DNA from: Bacteroidota bacterium
GTDB taxonomy: Bacteria; Bacteroidota; Bacteroidia; Bacteroidales; Dysgonomonadaceae
Reading direction: 5' to 3'
NCBI GenBank assembly: GCA_023424395.1
Contig: JAFADY010000002.1
Coordinates: forward strand, 1-11,809
DNA: 11,809 bases
Below the pieces are notes generated by a model that worked only from the letters and a program-made list of their open reading frames with translations, did no database searches and was not told the DNA's origin. Every line of letters begins with the position of its first letter. Position 1 is the stretch's first letter. The position numbers were made by a program, and so were the translations under genes. Positions 1 through 7,089 of this stretch are shown in pieces.

Positions 1-458
1 TCAACTCGGATAATGTTTTGTCGTTACCTTTAGATCAGTTAATGGATAATCCTGAAGATAGAGGCGCTTATCCTTTGTGGTTTAATTTCATGCAATTCGT
101 ATTGAATCCTACCGGAATGGTTGCCGGTCAAGAATATACGATCGACATCAAACAGTTTGATTTGATCTATAAAGATGTAACCGTCAGCATAGAAGATGTA
201 GAGCAACTCTCGCGTCTCAGGGTTTACCCGAATCCGGTAACAAATGGACGTGCACGTATTGCTTTGGGTGTTGATAAATCGGAAGCAGTAAAGGTAGAGG
301 TTTACGGCTTAGGCGGACAATTATACAAAGTTGAGACTTACGGAAATGTAACATCCAATGAGATAGAATTGCCGTTAGGAGGTTTAAATTCGGGGGTTTA
401 CTTCGTAAAAGTAAATTATGGAAATAAAACAGAAACAGTAAAAATTATTATTCAATAA
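1..458 (+). CDS. C-terminal end of a T9SS-exported protein (5' truncated by the window)
   Basis: The reading frame is open from position 3 to the stop at 456-458, so this is the last 151 or so residues of a larger protein whose start lies outside the window; an internal TTG at 18 is not a credible start. The final ~80 residues form a type A T9SS sorting domain: LRVYPNPV, a GLGGQLYKVE strand, GLNSGVYFVKVNYG, and a last strand ending KIIIQ. In that family this domain directs export across the outer membrane and is then cleaved. The ~65 residues before it (PLDQLM, FNFMQFVLNPTG, YTIDIKQFDLIYKD) align by eye with the end of the module preceding the sorting domain of the amidase at 1362-3788, so the two proteins probably share a beta-sandwich-like module. 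The catalytic or binding part is not visible, so no function is assigned. It stops 10 bp before the next start and is likely co-transcribed. Confidence 0.85.
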   Translation, partial: NSDNVLSLPLDQLMDNPEDRGAYPLWFNFMQFVLNPTGMVAGQEYTIDIKQFDLIYKDVTVSIEDVEQLSRLRVYPNPVTNGRARIALGVDKSEAVKVEVYGLGGQLYKVETYGNVTSNEIELPLGGLNSGVYFVKVNYGNKTETVKIIIQ

Positions 459-468
459 ATATCAAGAT

Positions 469-1362
469 ATGTTTAAAAAGAATTTAATACTTATATTTTT
501 AATAAGCGCTTGTTCATTAAATGGTTTTAGCCAGATAGCCACTATACAAGGAAAACAAAAAGTGGCTGTCCCTGCAAACGCATTTTATCCGGTCTTAAGC
601 AAATCAGGAGACAAGTTGCTTTATACAAGCCCTGATTTTAAGGGACTTAAAATGATGGATTTAAAAACTAAAAAAACTACTATAATTTCATCCCATGAAG
701 GAGCCGGTTTCGACCCTTCTTTTATAGAAAACGGGAATAAAGTGGCTTTTAGAGAATCCAATTTTGTAAATGGACGAAAATATCAATCGGTTAAAGTTTA
801 CGATGCTATCACCACCGGCCAAAAAGAGGTTGTGGCAAGCACGCGTAATCTTAAAACAACGGTTCAACCGTCAATGATCGGAAGAACATCGGCAGTAAGA
901 AGCTCTTCGGCAAACGATATTATGGTTTACAGCGATGCGCAATCCATTATTATCAATCAAAATGGTAAAGAGAGCAAATTGTATCCATTGAAAAATCAAA
1001 ACGTGAACAGCTATATTTGGGCGTCTTTATCTCCGGATAAAAATAAAATTTTATTTTATGCGGTAACCAAAGGTGTTTATGTTTCAGACTTGAAAGGAAA
1101 CATACTTGCTCACTTGGGCGAAATGCAGGCTCCTGTTTGGTATGGCGATAATTACGTGGTAGCAATGGATTCTAAAAGCGATGAAAATACTTATGTAGCT
1201 TCACGTATTCTAATTGCCGATAGCAATGGAAAAGGCAAGCAGTTTTTAACCGGCGTCGATGAAATTGCCATGTATCCGTCAGCTTCTGCCGAAGCAAACA
1301 AAATTGCTTATAATACGCTAAACGGTGATATGTATTTATTAACCATTAAATTAGAAAAATAA
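469..1362 (+). CDS. Secreted TolB/PD40-like beta-propeller protein
   Basis: A 297-residue protein with an N-terminal export signal (MFKKNLILIFLISACSLNGFSQ) followed by repeated beta-propeller blades of the WD40-like/PD40 kind. Visible blade cores include YPVLSKSGDKLLYTS, DPSFIENGNKVAFRES, ASLSPDKNKILFY, and YPSASAEANKIAYNT, each followed by a strand such as LKMMDLKTKK or VYVSDLKGN. Such propellers usually act as protein-interaction or scaffold domains, as in TolB or the N-terminal half of S9 peptidases; no peptidase domain is present. It has no T9SS sorting domain, unlike the genes on both sides, so it is expected to stay in the periplasm or be membrane-anchored. The signal could be type I (cleavage near FSQ) or type II, because ISAC at residues 12-15 fits a lipobox. 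Start ATG at 469; the stop TAA overlaps the next ATG by one base, indicating translational coupling with the amidase. Its exact role is unknown. Confidence 0.85.
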   Translation: MFKKNLILIFLISACSLNGFSQIATIQGKQKVAVPANAFYPVLSKSGDKLLYTSPDFKGLKMMDLKTKKTTIISSHEGAGFDPSFIENGNKVAFRESNFVNGRKYQSVKVYDAITTGQKEVVASTRNLKTTVQPSMIGRTSAVRSSSANDIMVYSDAQSIIINQNGKESKLYPLKNQNVNSYIWASLSPDKNKILFYAVTKGVYVSDLKGNILAHLGEMQAPVWYGDNYVVAMDSKSDENTYVASRILIADSNGKGKQFLTGVDEIAMYPSASAEANKIAYNTLNGDMYLLTIKLEK

Positions 1363-3788
1363 TGAAAACAGCAAAATTCATATTGTTTTTTATCGTATTA
1401 TTTATAGGATTGAACCTTTCGGCCCAAGACATGACGGATGTCCGGATTTTTATAAATCCCGGACATGGAGGTTATGATTCGGACGATAGAAACGTGGTAA
1501 TACCGCCTTTTACTCAAGGCGATCGTAACGGTTTTTGGGAGTCCCAATCCAATCTCGACAAAGGAACTTACCTCAATGAAATGTTATCGACAAGGAACGC
1601 CACAACAATGATGTCGCGAACGCAAAACAGAACGGAAGATGATTTGCCGCTGTCAACCATCGTGCGTATGGCCAACGAATTTAATTCCGATTTCATGTTG
1701 TCCATTCACAGCAATGCCGGAAATACTGCGCGAAGCGCCGTGCTCATGCTGTATGCCGGCGTTTCTCCCGGCGATACCCAAGTTTATCCTACCCCCACTC
1801 CTTACTCCGAAGAGAGTAGGCTAATCAGTACAGAGATTGCTATAAACTTATACTCTAACCAAGCTACTTCCTGGTCATCGAGTTATTCGGTTCAAGGTGA
1901 TAAAACATTTGCGCGAGTGGCTATGGGATGGTCTGACGGTTATGGAGTTCTTCGCGGTTTAACCGTTCCCGGAGTAATTTCCGAAGGGTCTCACCACGAT
2001 TATTTACCCGAAACTTATCGGTTAATGAATTTGGAATACAAATGGCTGGAAGCATGGCATTTCTTGAAATCTTTCGCCACGTATTTTAAATCGGCTACTA
2101 TTTCCACCGGGAATATTGCAGGTGTTGTTAAGGATAAGTTTTTGAAAGATGAACGTGCGTACAATAAAATCCCCGGCACAAAAGACGAGTTTGTTTCCAT
2201 TGAAGGAGCTACGGTTACTCTTTTGCCCAACAATGTAACATACACCACCGATAATTTAAACAACGGTTTTTATCTTTTCAAAGATTTGGAACCGGGCAAT
2301 TACACCGTAATTACCGAACATCCGCTTTATCATCCCGATACGGCTCAGGTAACGGTTTCGGCAAACACTGTAAGTTATAACAACGTGCAGATCAATAAGA
2401 TCAGAAATACGCCACCTCAAGTGGTCGAATATTCGCCGAACGTAGCGTTAACAGATAGCGTATTAAATGGCTCGGTCATCAGATTCAGATTTAATTGGGA
2501 TATTGATCCTGCAAGCGCGCAGCAAGCGTTCAGTATCGATCCGGCTGTCGAAGGGACTTTCGTTTTCAAAGAAGCTAACTATGTTATGGAATTTGTTCCA
2601 AGCAAACCATTGGATAAATCTACTCTGTACACGGTTACGTTGGATACAACGTTGCGTCATCAAGACGGATTAAATATGGAGGAAGATTTCACGTTCCAGT
2701 TTAGAACTACTAACCGCAACGAATTGAAGATCATAGCTTCTTATCCGTTATCGAACGAAACAAATATTGATTACAAAGCTCCTGTATTTACGTTTATTTT
2801 CGACAGAGAATTAGTAACTACCGAATTGATACAGGGTATTCAAGTTTATGACAAAAACGGAAACCAGTTGGTTAAGAATATGCGTTCTTTAAGGCACAAT
2901 ACAGTTGCCGCTCCTTATGGATCCACTTCGTTTACTGTGGGACAAGACCTTGTGCCCGGCGAGCAATATGTAGTGAAATTAGCCAGAGGTATCAAAGACG
3001 TGGATGGATTGTTCTTACCCGATACGTTGGAAATACCGTTCACTGCTTCGGATGAAAGGGTTATCGATAAAACGGTCATCGAGAATTTTGAAGTGGCAAG
3101 CAAAATTACAGTTTCAACTTCAGAAAGTTTGCAATTAACATCAGCTTCTGTTTTGAGGCCTACTACTCCGAAGCTTTTTGGAAGTTACAGTTACAATTTC
3201 AAATATAACTTTTCGGGTAAACAAGGCGGAGAAGTGGTATATCGGGTTGCTGAGCCAACGCTTACTGTAAGAAGCGATTCCACTATAGGTTTGCACGTTT
3301 ATGGAGACCTTTCGGGCAACGAATTGTATTTAATGCTTCAATCGGCTAACGATACAAAAGAAGTGAAATTAGACAGTTTGCATTATGGCGGCTGGAAGTT
3401 TGTTGAAGCGCCTCTAAGCGACTTAATTGCTGAAACAGATTATCAGTTTGTTGGATTCAAAGTTAAACAAACAAACGCTCCGATTTCTAATGTAGGAAAT
3501 TTCTTCGTAGATAATATGTTGCTTTACACATCAACGCCTACAGGTATCCCATCCACAGAAGCGAACAAAGGAGTTGTTGTTTATCCGAATCCTTCGAGCG
3601 ATGTTATTTATGTAAAACTTCCTTTTGAGGCCGAAGTTCAGCGTTTGACGTTGTACAGCTTAAACGGACAATTGGTAAGGGAAACCAATGTTGACCATAT
3701 GTCCGTTGTCGATTTGGCTAAAGGGACGTATATTTTGAAAATTAATTATAAAAACGAAGAGCTTTCTCTTCCTGTAATTGTAAAATAA
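1362..3788 (+). CDS. Multidomain N-acetylmuramoyl-L-alanine amidase with T9SS sorting domain
   Basis: An 808-residue exported protein predicted to cleave the amide bond between N-acetylmuramic acid and L-alanine in peptidoglycan. Residues 1-22 are a signal peptide ending LNLSAQ. Residues ~25-240 are an Amidase_3 domain with the expected zinc ligands H35 (INPGHGG), E60 (GFWESQSN) and H116 (LSIHSNAG) and the catalytic glutamate E208 (ISEGSHHDY), so it looks active. Then come a carboxypeptidase-regulatory-like beta domain (~247-347, GNIAGVVKD...GATVTLL...YLFKDLEPGNYTV), two Big_5-type Ig-like domains (~348-450 and ~454-566), a beta-rich module (~568-727), and a type A T9SS sorting domain (~738-808, YPNP at 741-744, final KINYKNEELSLPVIVK). 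Some Bacteroidales proteins of this layout are labelled xanthan lyase; nothing here supports lyase activity. Follows the propeller gene with a 1-bp overlap and ends at a strong terminator. Whether it hydrolyses self or foreign cell wall is not decidable from sequence. Confidence 0.88.
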   Translation: MKTAKFILFFIVLFIGLNLSAQDMTDVRIFINPGHGGYDSDDRNVVIPPFTQGDRNGFWESQSNLDKGTYLNEMLSTRNATTMMSRTQNRTEDDLPLSTIVRMANEFNSDFMLSIHSNAGNTARSAVLMLYAGVSPGDTQVYPTPTPYSEESRLISTEIAINLYSNQATSWSSSYSVQGDKTFARVAMGWSDGYGVLRGLTVPGVISEGSHHDYLPETYRLMNLEYKWLEAWHFLKSFATYFKSATISTGNIAGVVKDKFLKDERAYNKIPGTKDEFVSIEGATVTLLPNNVTYTTDNLNNGFYLFKDLEPGNYTVITEHPLYHPDTAQVTVSANTVSYNNVQINKIRNTPPQVVEYSPNVALTDSVLNGSVIRFRFNWDIDPASAQQAFSIDPAVEGTFVFKEANYVMEFVPSKPLDKSTLYTVTLDTTLRHQDGLNMEEDFTFQFRTTNRNELKIIASYPLSNETNIDYKAPVFTFIFDRELVTTELIQGIQVYDKNGNQLVKNMRSLRHNTVAAPYGSTSFTVGQDLVPGEQYVVKLARGIKDVDGLFLPDTLEIPFTASDERVIDKTVIENFEVASKITVSTSESLQLTSASVLRPTTPKLFGSYSYNFKYNFSGKQGGEVVYRVAEPTLTVRSDSTIGLHVYGDLSGNELYLMLQSANDTKEVKLDSLHYGGWKFVEAPLSDLIAETDYQFVGFKVKQTNAPISNVGNFFVDNMLLYTSTPTGIPSTEANKGVVVYPNPSSDVIYVKLPFEAEVQRLTLYSLNGQLVRETNVDHMSVVDLAKGTYILKINYKNEELSLPVIVK

Positions 3789-3802
3789 TTTTGCAGATAG
3801 AC

Positions 3803-3836
3803 AAAAAACCCGAAGCAATCCGCTTCGGGTTTTTTT
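3803..3836. terminator. Bidirectional rho-independent terminator between convergent genes
   Basis: A perfect 8-bp stem CCCGAAGC / GCTTCGGG (3809-3816 and 3822-3829) with a 5-nt loop, flanked by six A on the left and seven T on the right, so it can terminate transcription on both strands. It lies 14 bp after the amidase stop and 6 bp beyond the stop of the convergent radical SAM gene. Confidence 0.92.
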
Positions 3837-3842
3837 GTGCCA

Positions 3843-5075
3843 TTATTTTGGATTTCCTTGTTTCACCCATTCCATCACATTGGCAGGGGCGCGTTCGCTC
3901 AGAAGTTCACGTTTCATAAAATCCATATACGGGGCAACATGATTAAAAAATTTATAATAACCTTTACACAAATAATTCAATCCTTCGTTTCCATATTTGT
4001 CTTTAGTGAAACGGTTTTTGGGACATTCTCCATTGCAGGCGAAAAGCACATCGCATTCGCGACATTGTAGAGGAAGTTTGTCAAACTTATCGTTTCCGAA
4101 TTTCAGCTGTTCGGAGGAGTACATCATCGAGGCAAGCGGTTTAGTATAAATATTTCCCAACCGGTATTCGGGAAAAACGAAATGATCGCAAGAGTAAACA
4201 TCCCCGTTGAATTCCATGACGCCTGCATGGCCGCAAGTTTTCGCCATGGTGCAAACGCCGGGCTGTTCTCCAACCCAATTTGCCAATGTGGCGTCAAAAA
4301 TCTGCACAAATATTTTACCTACATCTTCTTTTATCCACTCATTGAAGACGGCACACAGAAAATCGCCCCATTTTTCGGGAGAAACGGTAAAAGACGCAAG
4401 TTCTAATTCCTGGTTCGACTCTTTCGCTGTTGCAAGTTTCAAAGGGGAGGTCTTTTTTCTTATTCGCTCCACGATAGGAGTAAATTGGATAAACTGAGCG
4501 CCTATTTTTTTGAAAAATCGATAAAAGTCCAAAGGAAAATCCACGTTGTAATCGTTTACCACAGCCATGCAGTTAAAATCAACTTCGTGTTTTTTTAATA
4601 ATTCAATTCCTTTCATCACCCGCTGAAACGATGGACGATCCATTTTGTCTCGCCTGTATTCATCGTGAAATTCCTGCGGCCCGTCAATAGAGATTCCGAC
4701 CAGAAAATTATTTTCTTTGAAAAATTTGCACCATTCATCGGTGAGTAACGTGCCGTTGGTTTGTATGGAATTATCTACTTGCCGCCCGCGGGCATATTTT
4801 TTTTGCAATTCGACAGCTTTTTTGTAAAAACCGATCGGACGCATCAGCGTTTCGCCGCCGTGCCAAGTAAACATGACTTGAGGCATGGTTTGCGATTCTA
4901 AATACTCTTTGGTAAATCTTTCGAGTAATTCATCGCTCATGATATGATTTTTGTTTTCGTTATAAAGCCCTGCTTTTTCTAAATAGTAACAATAATCGCA
5001 TGTCAAATTGCAAAGCGATCCGGCAGGCTTCAGCATCACATATAATGGTTTTGCAAAAGGAGCAAATGTTGACAT
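3843..5075 (-). CDS. Anaerobic sulfatase-maturating enzyme (radical SAM/SPASM)
   Basis: A 410-residue cytosolic iron-sulfur enzyme of the anSME type, which uses S-adenosylmethionine to oxidise the active-site cysteine or serine of sulfatases to formylglycine without oxygen. The radical SAM motif CNLTCDYC gives cluster ligands C22, C26 and C29. The WHGGETL motif follows, and the C-terminal SPASM region has eight conserved cysteines: C275, C281, C296, C338, C341, C347, C351 and C370. These match the two auxiliary 4Fe-4S clusters of characterised anSMEs. D297 directly after C296 corresponds to the catalytic aspartate of the family. The frame stays open upstream to 5360, but the MSTFAPFAKPLYVMLKPAG start at 5073-5075 is the family start: the preceding 95 codons overlap the divergent DoxX gene and look non-coding, and a TATCTTTG -7 element lies just upstream. 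No sulfatase is encoded in the window. Bacteroides homologues have been called chuR; a related peptide-modifying SPASM enzyme is a less likely alternative. Confidence 0.9.
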   Translation of the reverse strand: MSTFAPFAKPLYVMLKPAGSLCNLTCDYCYYLEKAGLYNENKNHIMSDELLERFTKEYLESQTMPQVMFTWHGGETLMRPIGFYKKAVELQKKYARGRQVDNSIQTNGTLLTDEWCKFFKENNFLVGISIDGPQEFHDEYRRDKMDRPSFQRVMKGIELLKKHEVDFNCMAVVNDYNVDFPLDFYRFFKKIGAQFIQFTPIVERIRKKTSPLKLATAKESNQELELASFTVSPEKWGDFLCAVFNEWIKEDVGKIFVQIFDATLANWVGEQPGVCTMAKTCGHAGVMEFNGDVYSCDHFVFPEYRLGNIYTKPLASMMYSSEQLKFGNDKFDKLPLQCRECDVLFACNGECPKNRFTKDKYGNEGLNYLCKGYYKFFNHVAPYMDFMKRELLSERAPANVMEWVKQGNPK

Positions 5076-5094
5076 ATCAATTTTATTTATAAAA

Positions 5095-5102
5095 CAAAGA
5101 TA
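5095..5102 (-). promoter_or_regulatory. Bacteroidota -7 promoter element for the sulfatase-maturase gene
   Basis: TATCTTTG reads on the minus strand (CAAAGATA on plus), 19 bp upstream of the chosen ATG at 5075, and matches the Bacteroidota TAnnTTTG -7 consensus. No clear TTG -33 box sits at 19-21 bp, so the promoter may be weak or regulated. Its position independently supports the internal start over the longer open frame. Confidence 0.55.
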
Positions 5103-5160
5103 AACAATTAGCATCGGTATTGAGTTATAGCGTAAACAATTAACATTTAAATGAACATTT

Positions 5161-5577
5161 ATGACAAGAAAAGAAAATTTATTACATGTAGGTTGGTTAA
5201 TTTTGAGAATTGGGATAGGGATTTCTATTTTTTTCCACGGATTACCTAAAATTATGCGAGGCCCTGAAACATGGACACAATTAGGAGGTTCAATGTCTTT
5301 ATTGGGAATAAATTTCGCGCCGACTTTCTGGGGATTTATGGCAGCCTTCGCTGAATCCATCGGTGGTATTTTATTTGCTTTGGGATTGTTTTTTAGGCCG
5401 GCGGCTTTTTTGTTGATGGGAACAATGATCGTAGCGCTTATCGTTCACTTTGCTCAAGGCGACGATTTCCTGAAGTATGGGCACGCACTCGATTTACTTA
5501 TCGTTTTTGCATCGTCGATCTTAATAGGCCCGGGTAAATATTCGTTGGACGCTAAATTTTTGCCGAGGATAGCATAA
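5161..5577 (+). CDS. DoxX family small membrane protein
   Basis: A 138-residue integral inner-membrane protein with four hydrophobic segments at about residues 8-28, 50-76, 79-98 and 107-124. The N-terminal pattern LRIGIGISIFFHGLPKIMRGP, with an invariant-looking HG-x-x-K after helix 1, together with the AESIGGILFALGLFFRPAAFLL stretch, split here only by eye, is typical of the DoxX/DoxD-like family (quinone-oxidoreductase-associated or redox-stress membrane proteins). The biochemical role of most family members is unsettled, so no substrate is proposed. The ATG at 5161 is the only sensible start: the ATG ten bases upstream is out of frame. It is transcribed divergently from the sulfatase-maturase gene with 85 bp between the starts and ends 15 bp before a long hairpin, so it is probably monocistronic. 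Confidence 0.85.
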   Translation: MTRKENLLHVGWLILRIGIGISIFFHGLPKIMRGPETWTQLGGSMSLLGINFAPTFWGFMAAFAESIGGILFALGLFFRPAAFLLMGTMIVALIVHFAQGDDFLKYGHALDLLIVFASSILIGPGKYSLDAKFLPRIA

Positions 5578-5592
5578 AAAAGCATCATAATA

Positions 5593-5631
5593 AACAAAGC
5601 CCTTTTTCGATTTTTGAAAAAGGGCTTTGTT
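5593..5631. terminator. Long hairpin terminator between DoxX gene and SRP RNA
   Basis: A perfect 16-bp inverted repeat, 5593-5608 (AACAAAGCCCTTTTTC) against 5616-5631 (GAAAAAGGGCTTTGTT), with a 7-nt loop. It sits 15 bp after the DoxX stop on the plus strand and directly beyond the T-run that ends the SRP RNA on the minus strand, so it can serve both convergent transcripts. The downstream T-tract is poor on the plus strand (TATATAAAAA), so U-rich stem strands may contribute instead. Confidence 0.8.
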
Positions 5632-5640
5632 ATATAAAAA

Positions 5641-5740
5641 GAGGGTAAGCTTACTATATCGCGCCGCTACAACCAAATACCCTTGCTTCGATCAAGACCT
5701 GGGGGATTCAATGGGAGCTGGCCGTATAGGACTTACCCGG
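5641..5740 (-). ncRNA. ffs: Signal recognition particle RNA (small bacterial SRP/4.5S type)
   Basis: The ~100-nt minus-strand transcript folds into one long rod. The outer stem GGGTAAG (5732-5738 on plus as CTTACCC) pairs with CTTACCC at the 3' end (5643-5649); next, CTATA pairs with TATAG, and further interrupted pairs follow. The apical part reads CCCCAGGTC-TTGATC-GAAGCAAGGGT, which aligns with the SRP domain IV consensus AGGTC-CGGAAG-GAAGCA, the site bound by the Ffh M domain in co-translational targeting of membrane proteins. A near-perfect Bacteroidota promoter lies just upstream, and five T residues (5640-5636) follow the outer stem at the 3' end, giving an independent transcription unit. 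No plausible protein is encoded here. The loop differs from the usual GGAA tetraloop. Exact ends are estimated to within a few bases. Confidence 0.82.
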
Positions 5741-5743
5741 CCA

Positions 5744-5775
5744 CAAAGATACGGCTTTTTTATTTAGTTGCAAAA
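5744..5775 (-). promoter_or_regulatory. ffs: Promoter of the SRP RNA gene (-33 TTTTG, -7 TATCTTTG)
   Basis: On the minus strand TTTTG (5775-5771) is followed by a 19-bp spacer and TATCTTTG (5751-5744), matching both boxes and the spacing of the Bacteroidota primary-sigma promoter. Transcription would begin about 4-8 bases downstream, right at the 5' arm of the SRP rod. Confidence 0.78.
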
Positions 5776-5809
5776 TGGAATTATATTTTCTCATATAAAA
5801 CGCTTTTCT

Positions 5810-5817
5810 TATCTTTG
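5810..5817 (+). promoter_or_regulatory. Bacteroidota -7 element for pepT-gcvT
   Basis: TATCTTTG lies 31 bp upstream of the pepT ATG, predicting a 5' leader of about 25 nt. No good -33 TTG is present at the usual distance. It is divergent from the SRP RNA promoter 35 bp away. Confidence 0.6.
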
Positions 5818-5848
5818 TGGATACTAATTTCAAGAAAAAATCGGAACT

Positions 5849-7072
5849 ATGAACCTTATCGAAAGATTTATTAAATACGCTAAAATAGACACACAGTCTG
5901 ACGAAAACAGTACCCAAACTCCCAGTACCGCAAAACAATTTAATCTGGCAAAAGAAGTGGAGCGCGAAATGTACGAAATGGGACTCGTAGATATTTCCCT
6001 CGATAACAACTGCTACTTGATGGCAACTTTACCTGCGAATACTGAGAAAACAGTCCCGACTATCGGTTTCATTGCACACTTCGACACAAGCCCTGATATG
6101 AGTGGAGAGAAGGTAAATCCGCGCATTGTAAAAGAATATGATGGAAAAGACATTGTATTGAATGAAGCGCAAAATATTATTTCATCGCCAAACGATTTTC
6201 CGGAATTATTGAGGTTCGTGGGAGATGATATCATTGTTACCGACGGAACAACTTTGCTCGGCGCAGACGATAAAGCCGGAATAGCCGAGATAATGGCCGC
6301 TATGCAATACCTCATAGATCATCCCGAAATAAAACACGGAAAAATCCGTATCGGGTTTACACCCGATGAAGAAATCGGGCGCGGCGCGGATAAATTTGAT
6401 GTTGCGAAGTTTGGTGCGGATTGGGCTTATACAATGGACGGAAGCGAGATAGGGGAGTTGGAATATGAAAACTTCAATGCAGCATCGGCAAAAATATTTA
6501 TTCAAGGCAGAAACGTGCATCCGGGATACGCAAAAAATAAAATGATAAATGCTCTTCACGTGGCAAGCGAATTAATACAGATGTTGCCGGTAAGTGAAAG
6601 GCCGGAATACACCGAAAAATACGAAGGTTTTTTTCATTTGATAGCTGTAAACGGCACGGTTGATGAAGCGTCGGTTTCTTTTATTATCAGGGATCATGAC
6701 AGGGATATTTTCGAAAACCGTAAAAAACAAATGGAACAGGTGGTGAATTTCCTCAATGCTCGTTACGGCGACAGACTGAAACTCGACATGAAAGACCAAT
6801 ATTACAACATGCGCGAGAAAGTGGAACCTGTGAAACATGTTATAGATTTTGCTTACAAAGCAATGGAGGAAGTAGGCGTTACACCAATCGTTAAACCTAT
6901 TCGCGGAGGAACCGACGGCGCCCGATTATCATTTATGGGGCTGCCTTGTCCCAATATTTTTGCCGGAGGCATGAATTTTCACGGCCGCTACGAGTTTCTG
7001 CCGATAAAAGCCATGGAAAAAGCTACGGAAGTAATTGTGAAAATTGCCGAGTTAGTAGAGAAAGAATCGTAA
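5849..7072 (+). CDS. pepT: Peptidase T (tripeptide aminopeptidase, M20B)
   Basis: A 407-residue cytosolic dizinc aminopeptidase that releases the N-terminal residue from tripeptides, supplying amino acids for catabolism. The length matches PepT (about 408-410). All metal and catalytic residues can be placed: H77 and D79 in GFIAHFDTSPDMSG, D140 in LLGADDKAG, the general base E174 with E175 in FTPDEEIGRG, D197 in YTMDGSEIGELEYENFNAA, and H378 in GGMNFHGRYEFLP. The lid domain (roughly 205-310) includes the family motif GRNVHPGYAKNKMINA. The ATG at 5849 gives the canonical MNLIERFIKYAKIDTQS start, preceded by a TATCTTTG promoter element. The gcvT start follows 17 bp after the stop without a terminator, so the two are probably one transcript. 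Confidence 0.96.
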   Translation: MNLIERFIKYAKIDTQSDENSTQTPSTAKQFNLAKEVEREMYEMGLVDISLDNNCYLMATLPANTEKTVPTIGFIAHFDTSPDMSGEKVNPRIVKEYDGKDIVLNEAQNIISSPNDFPELLRFVGDDIIVTDGTTLLGADDKAGIAEIMAAMQYLIDHPEIKHGKIRIGFTPDEEIGRGADKFDVAKFGADWAYTMDGSEIGELEYENFNAASAKIFIQGRNVHPGYAKNKMINALHVASELIQMLPVSERPEYTEKYEGFFHLIAVNGTVDEASVSFIIRDHDRDIFENRKKQMEQVVNFLNARYGDRLKLDMKDQYYNMREKVEPVKHVIDFAYKAMEEVGVTPIVKPIRGGTDGARLSFMGLPCPNIFAGGMNFHGRYEFLPIKAMEKATEVIVKIAELVEKES

Positions 7073-7089
7073 CACAACATATTTATATT

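Noticed and set aside
5076..5360. Upstream extension of the sulfatase-maturase frame by 95 codons
   Set aside because: It runs antisense through the DoxX coding region and over the TATCTTTG promoter, and has no family similarity; MSTFAPF is the natural start.
5683..5938. Short open frames on both strands over the SRP RNA and the start of pepT
   Set aside because: They have no protein-like composition, and the stretch is explained by the RNA gene, two promoters and the pepT N-terminus.
6946..7089. Upstream extension of the gcvT frame into pepT
   Set aside because: It overlaps the conserved C-terminus of pepT in another frame, and GcvT proteins start at the MKKTPFTDKH equivalent.
7073..7089. 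Glycine riboswitch ahead of gcvT
   Set aside because: Only 17 bases separate pepT and gcvT, too short for any known glycine aptamer.
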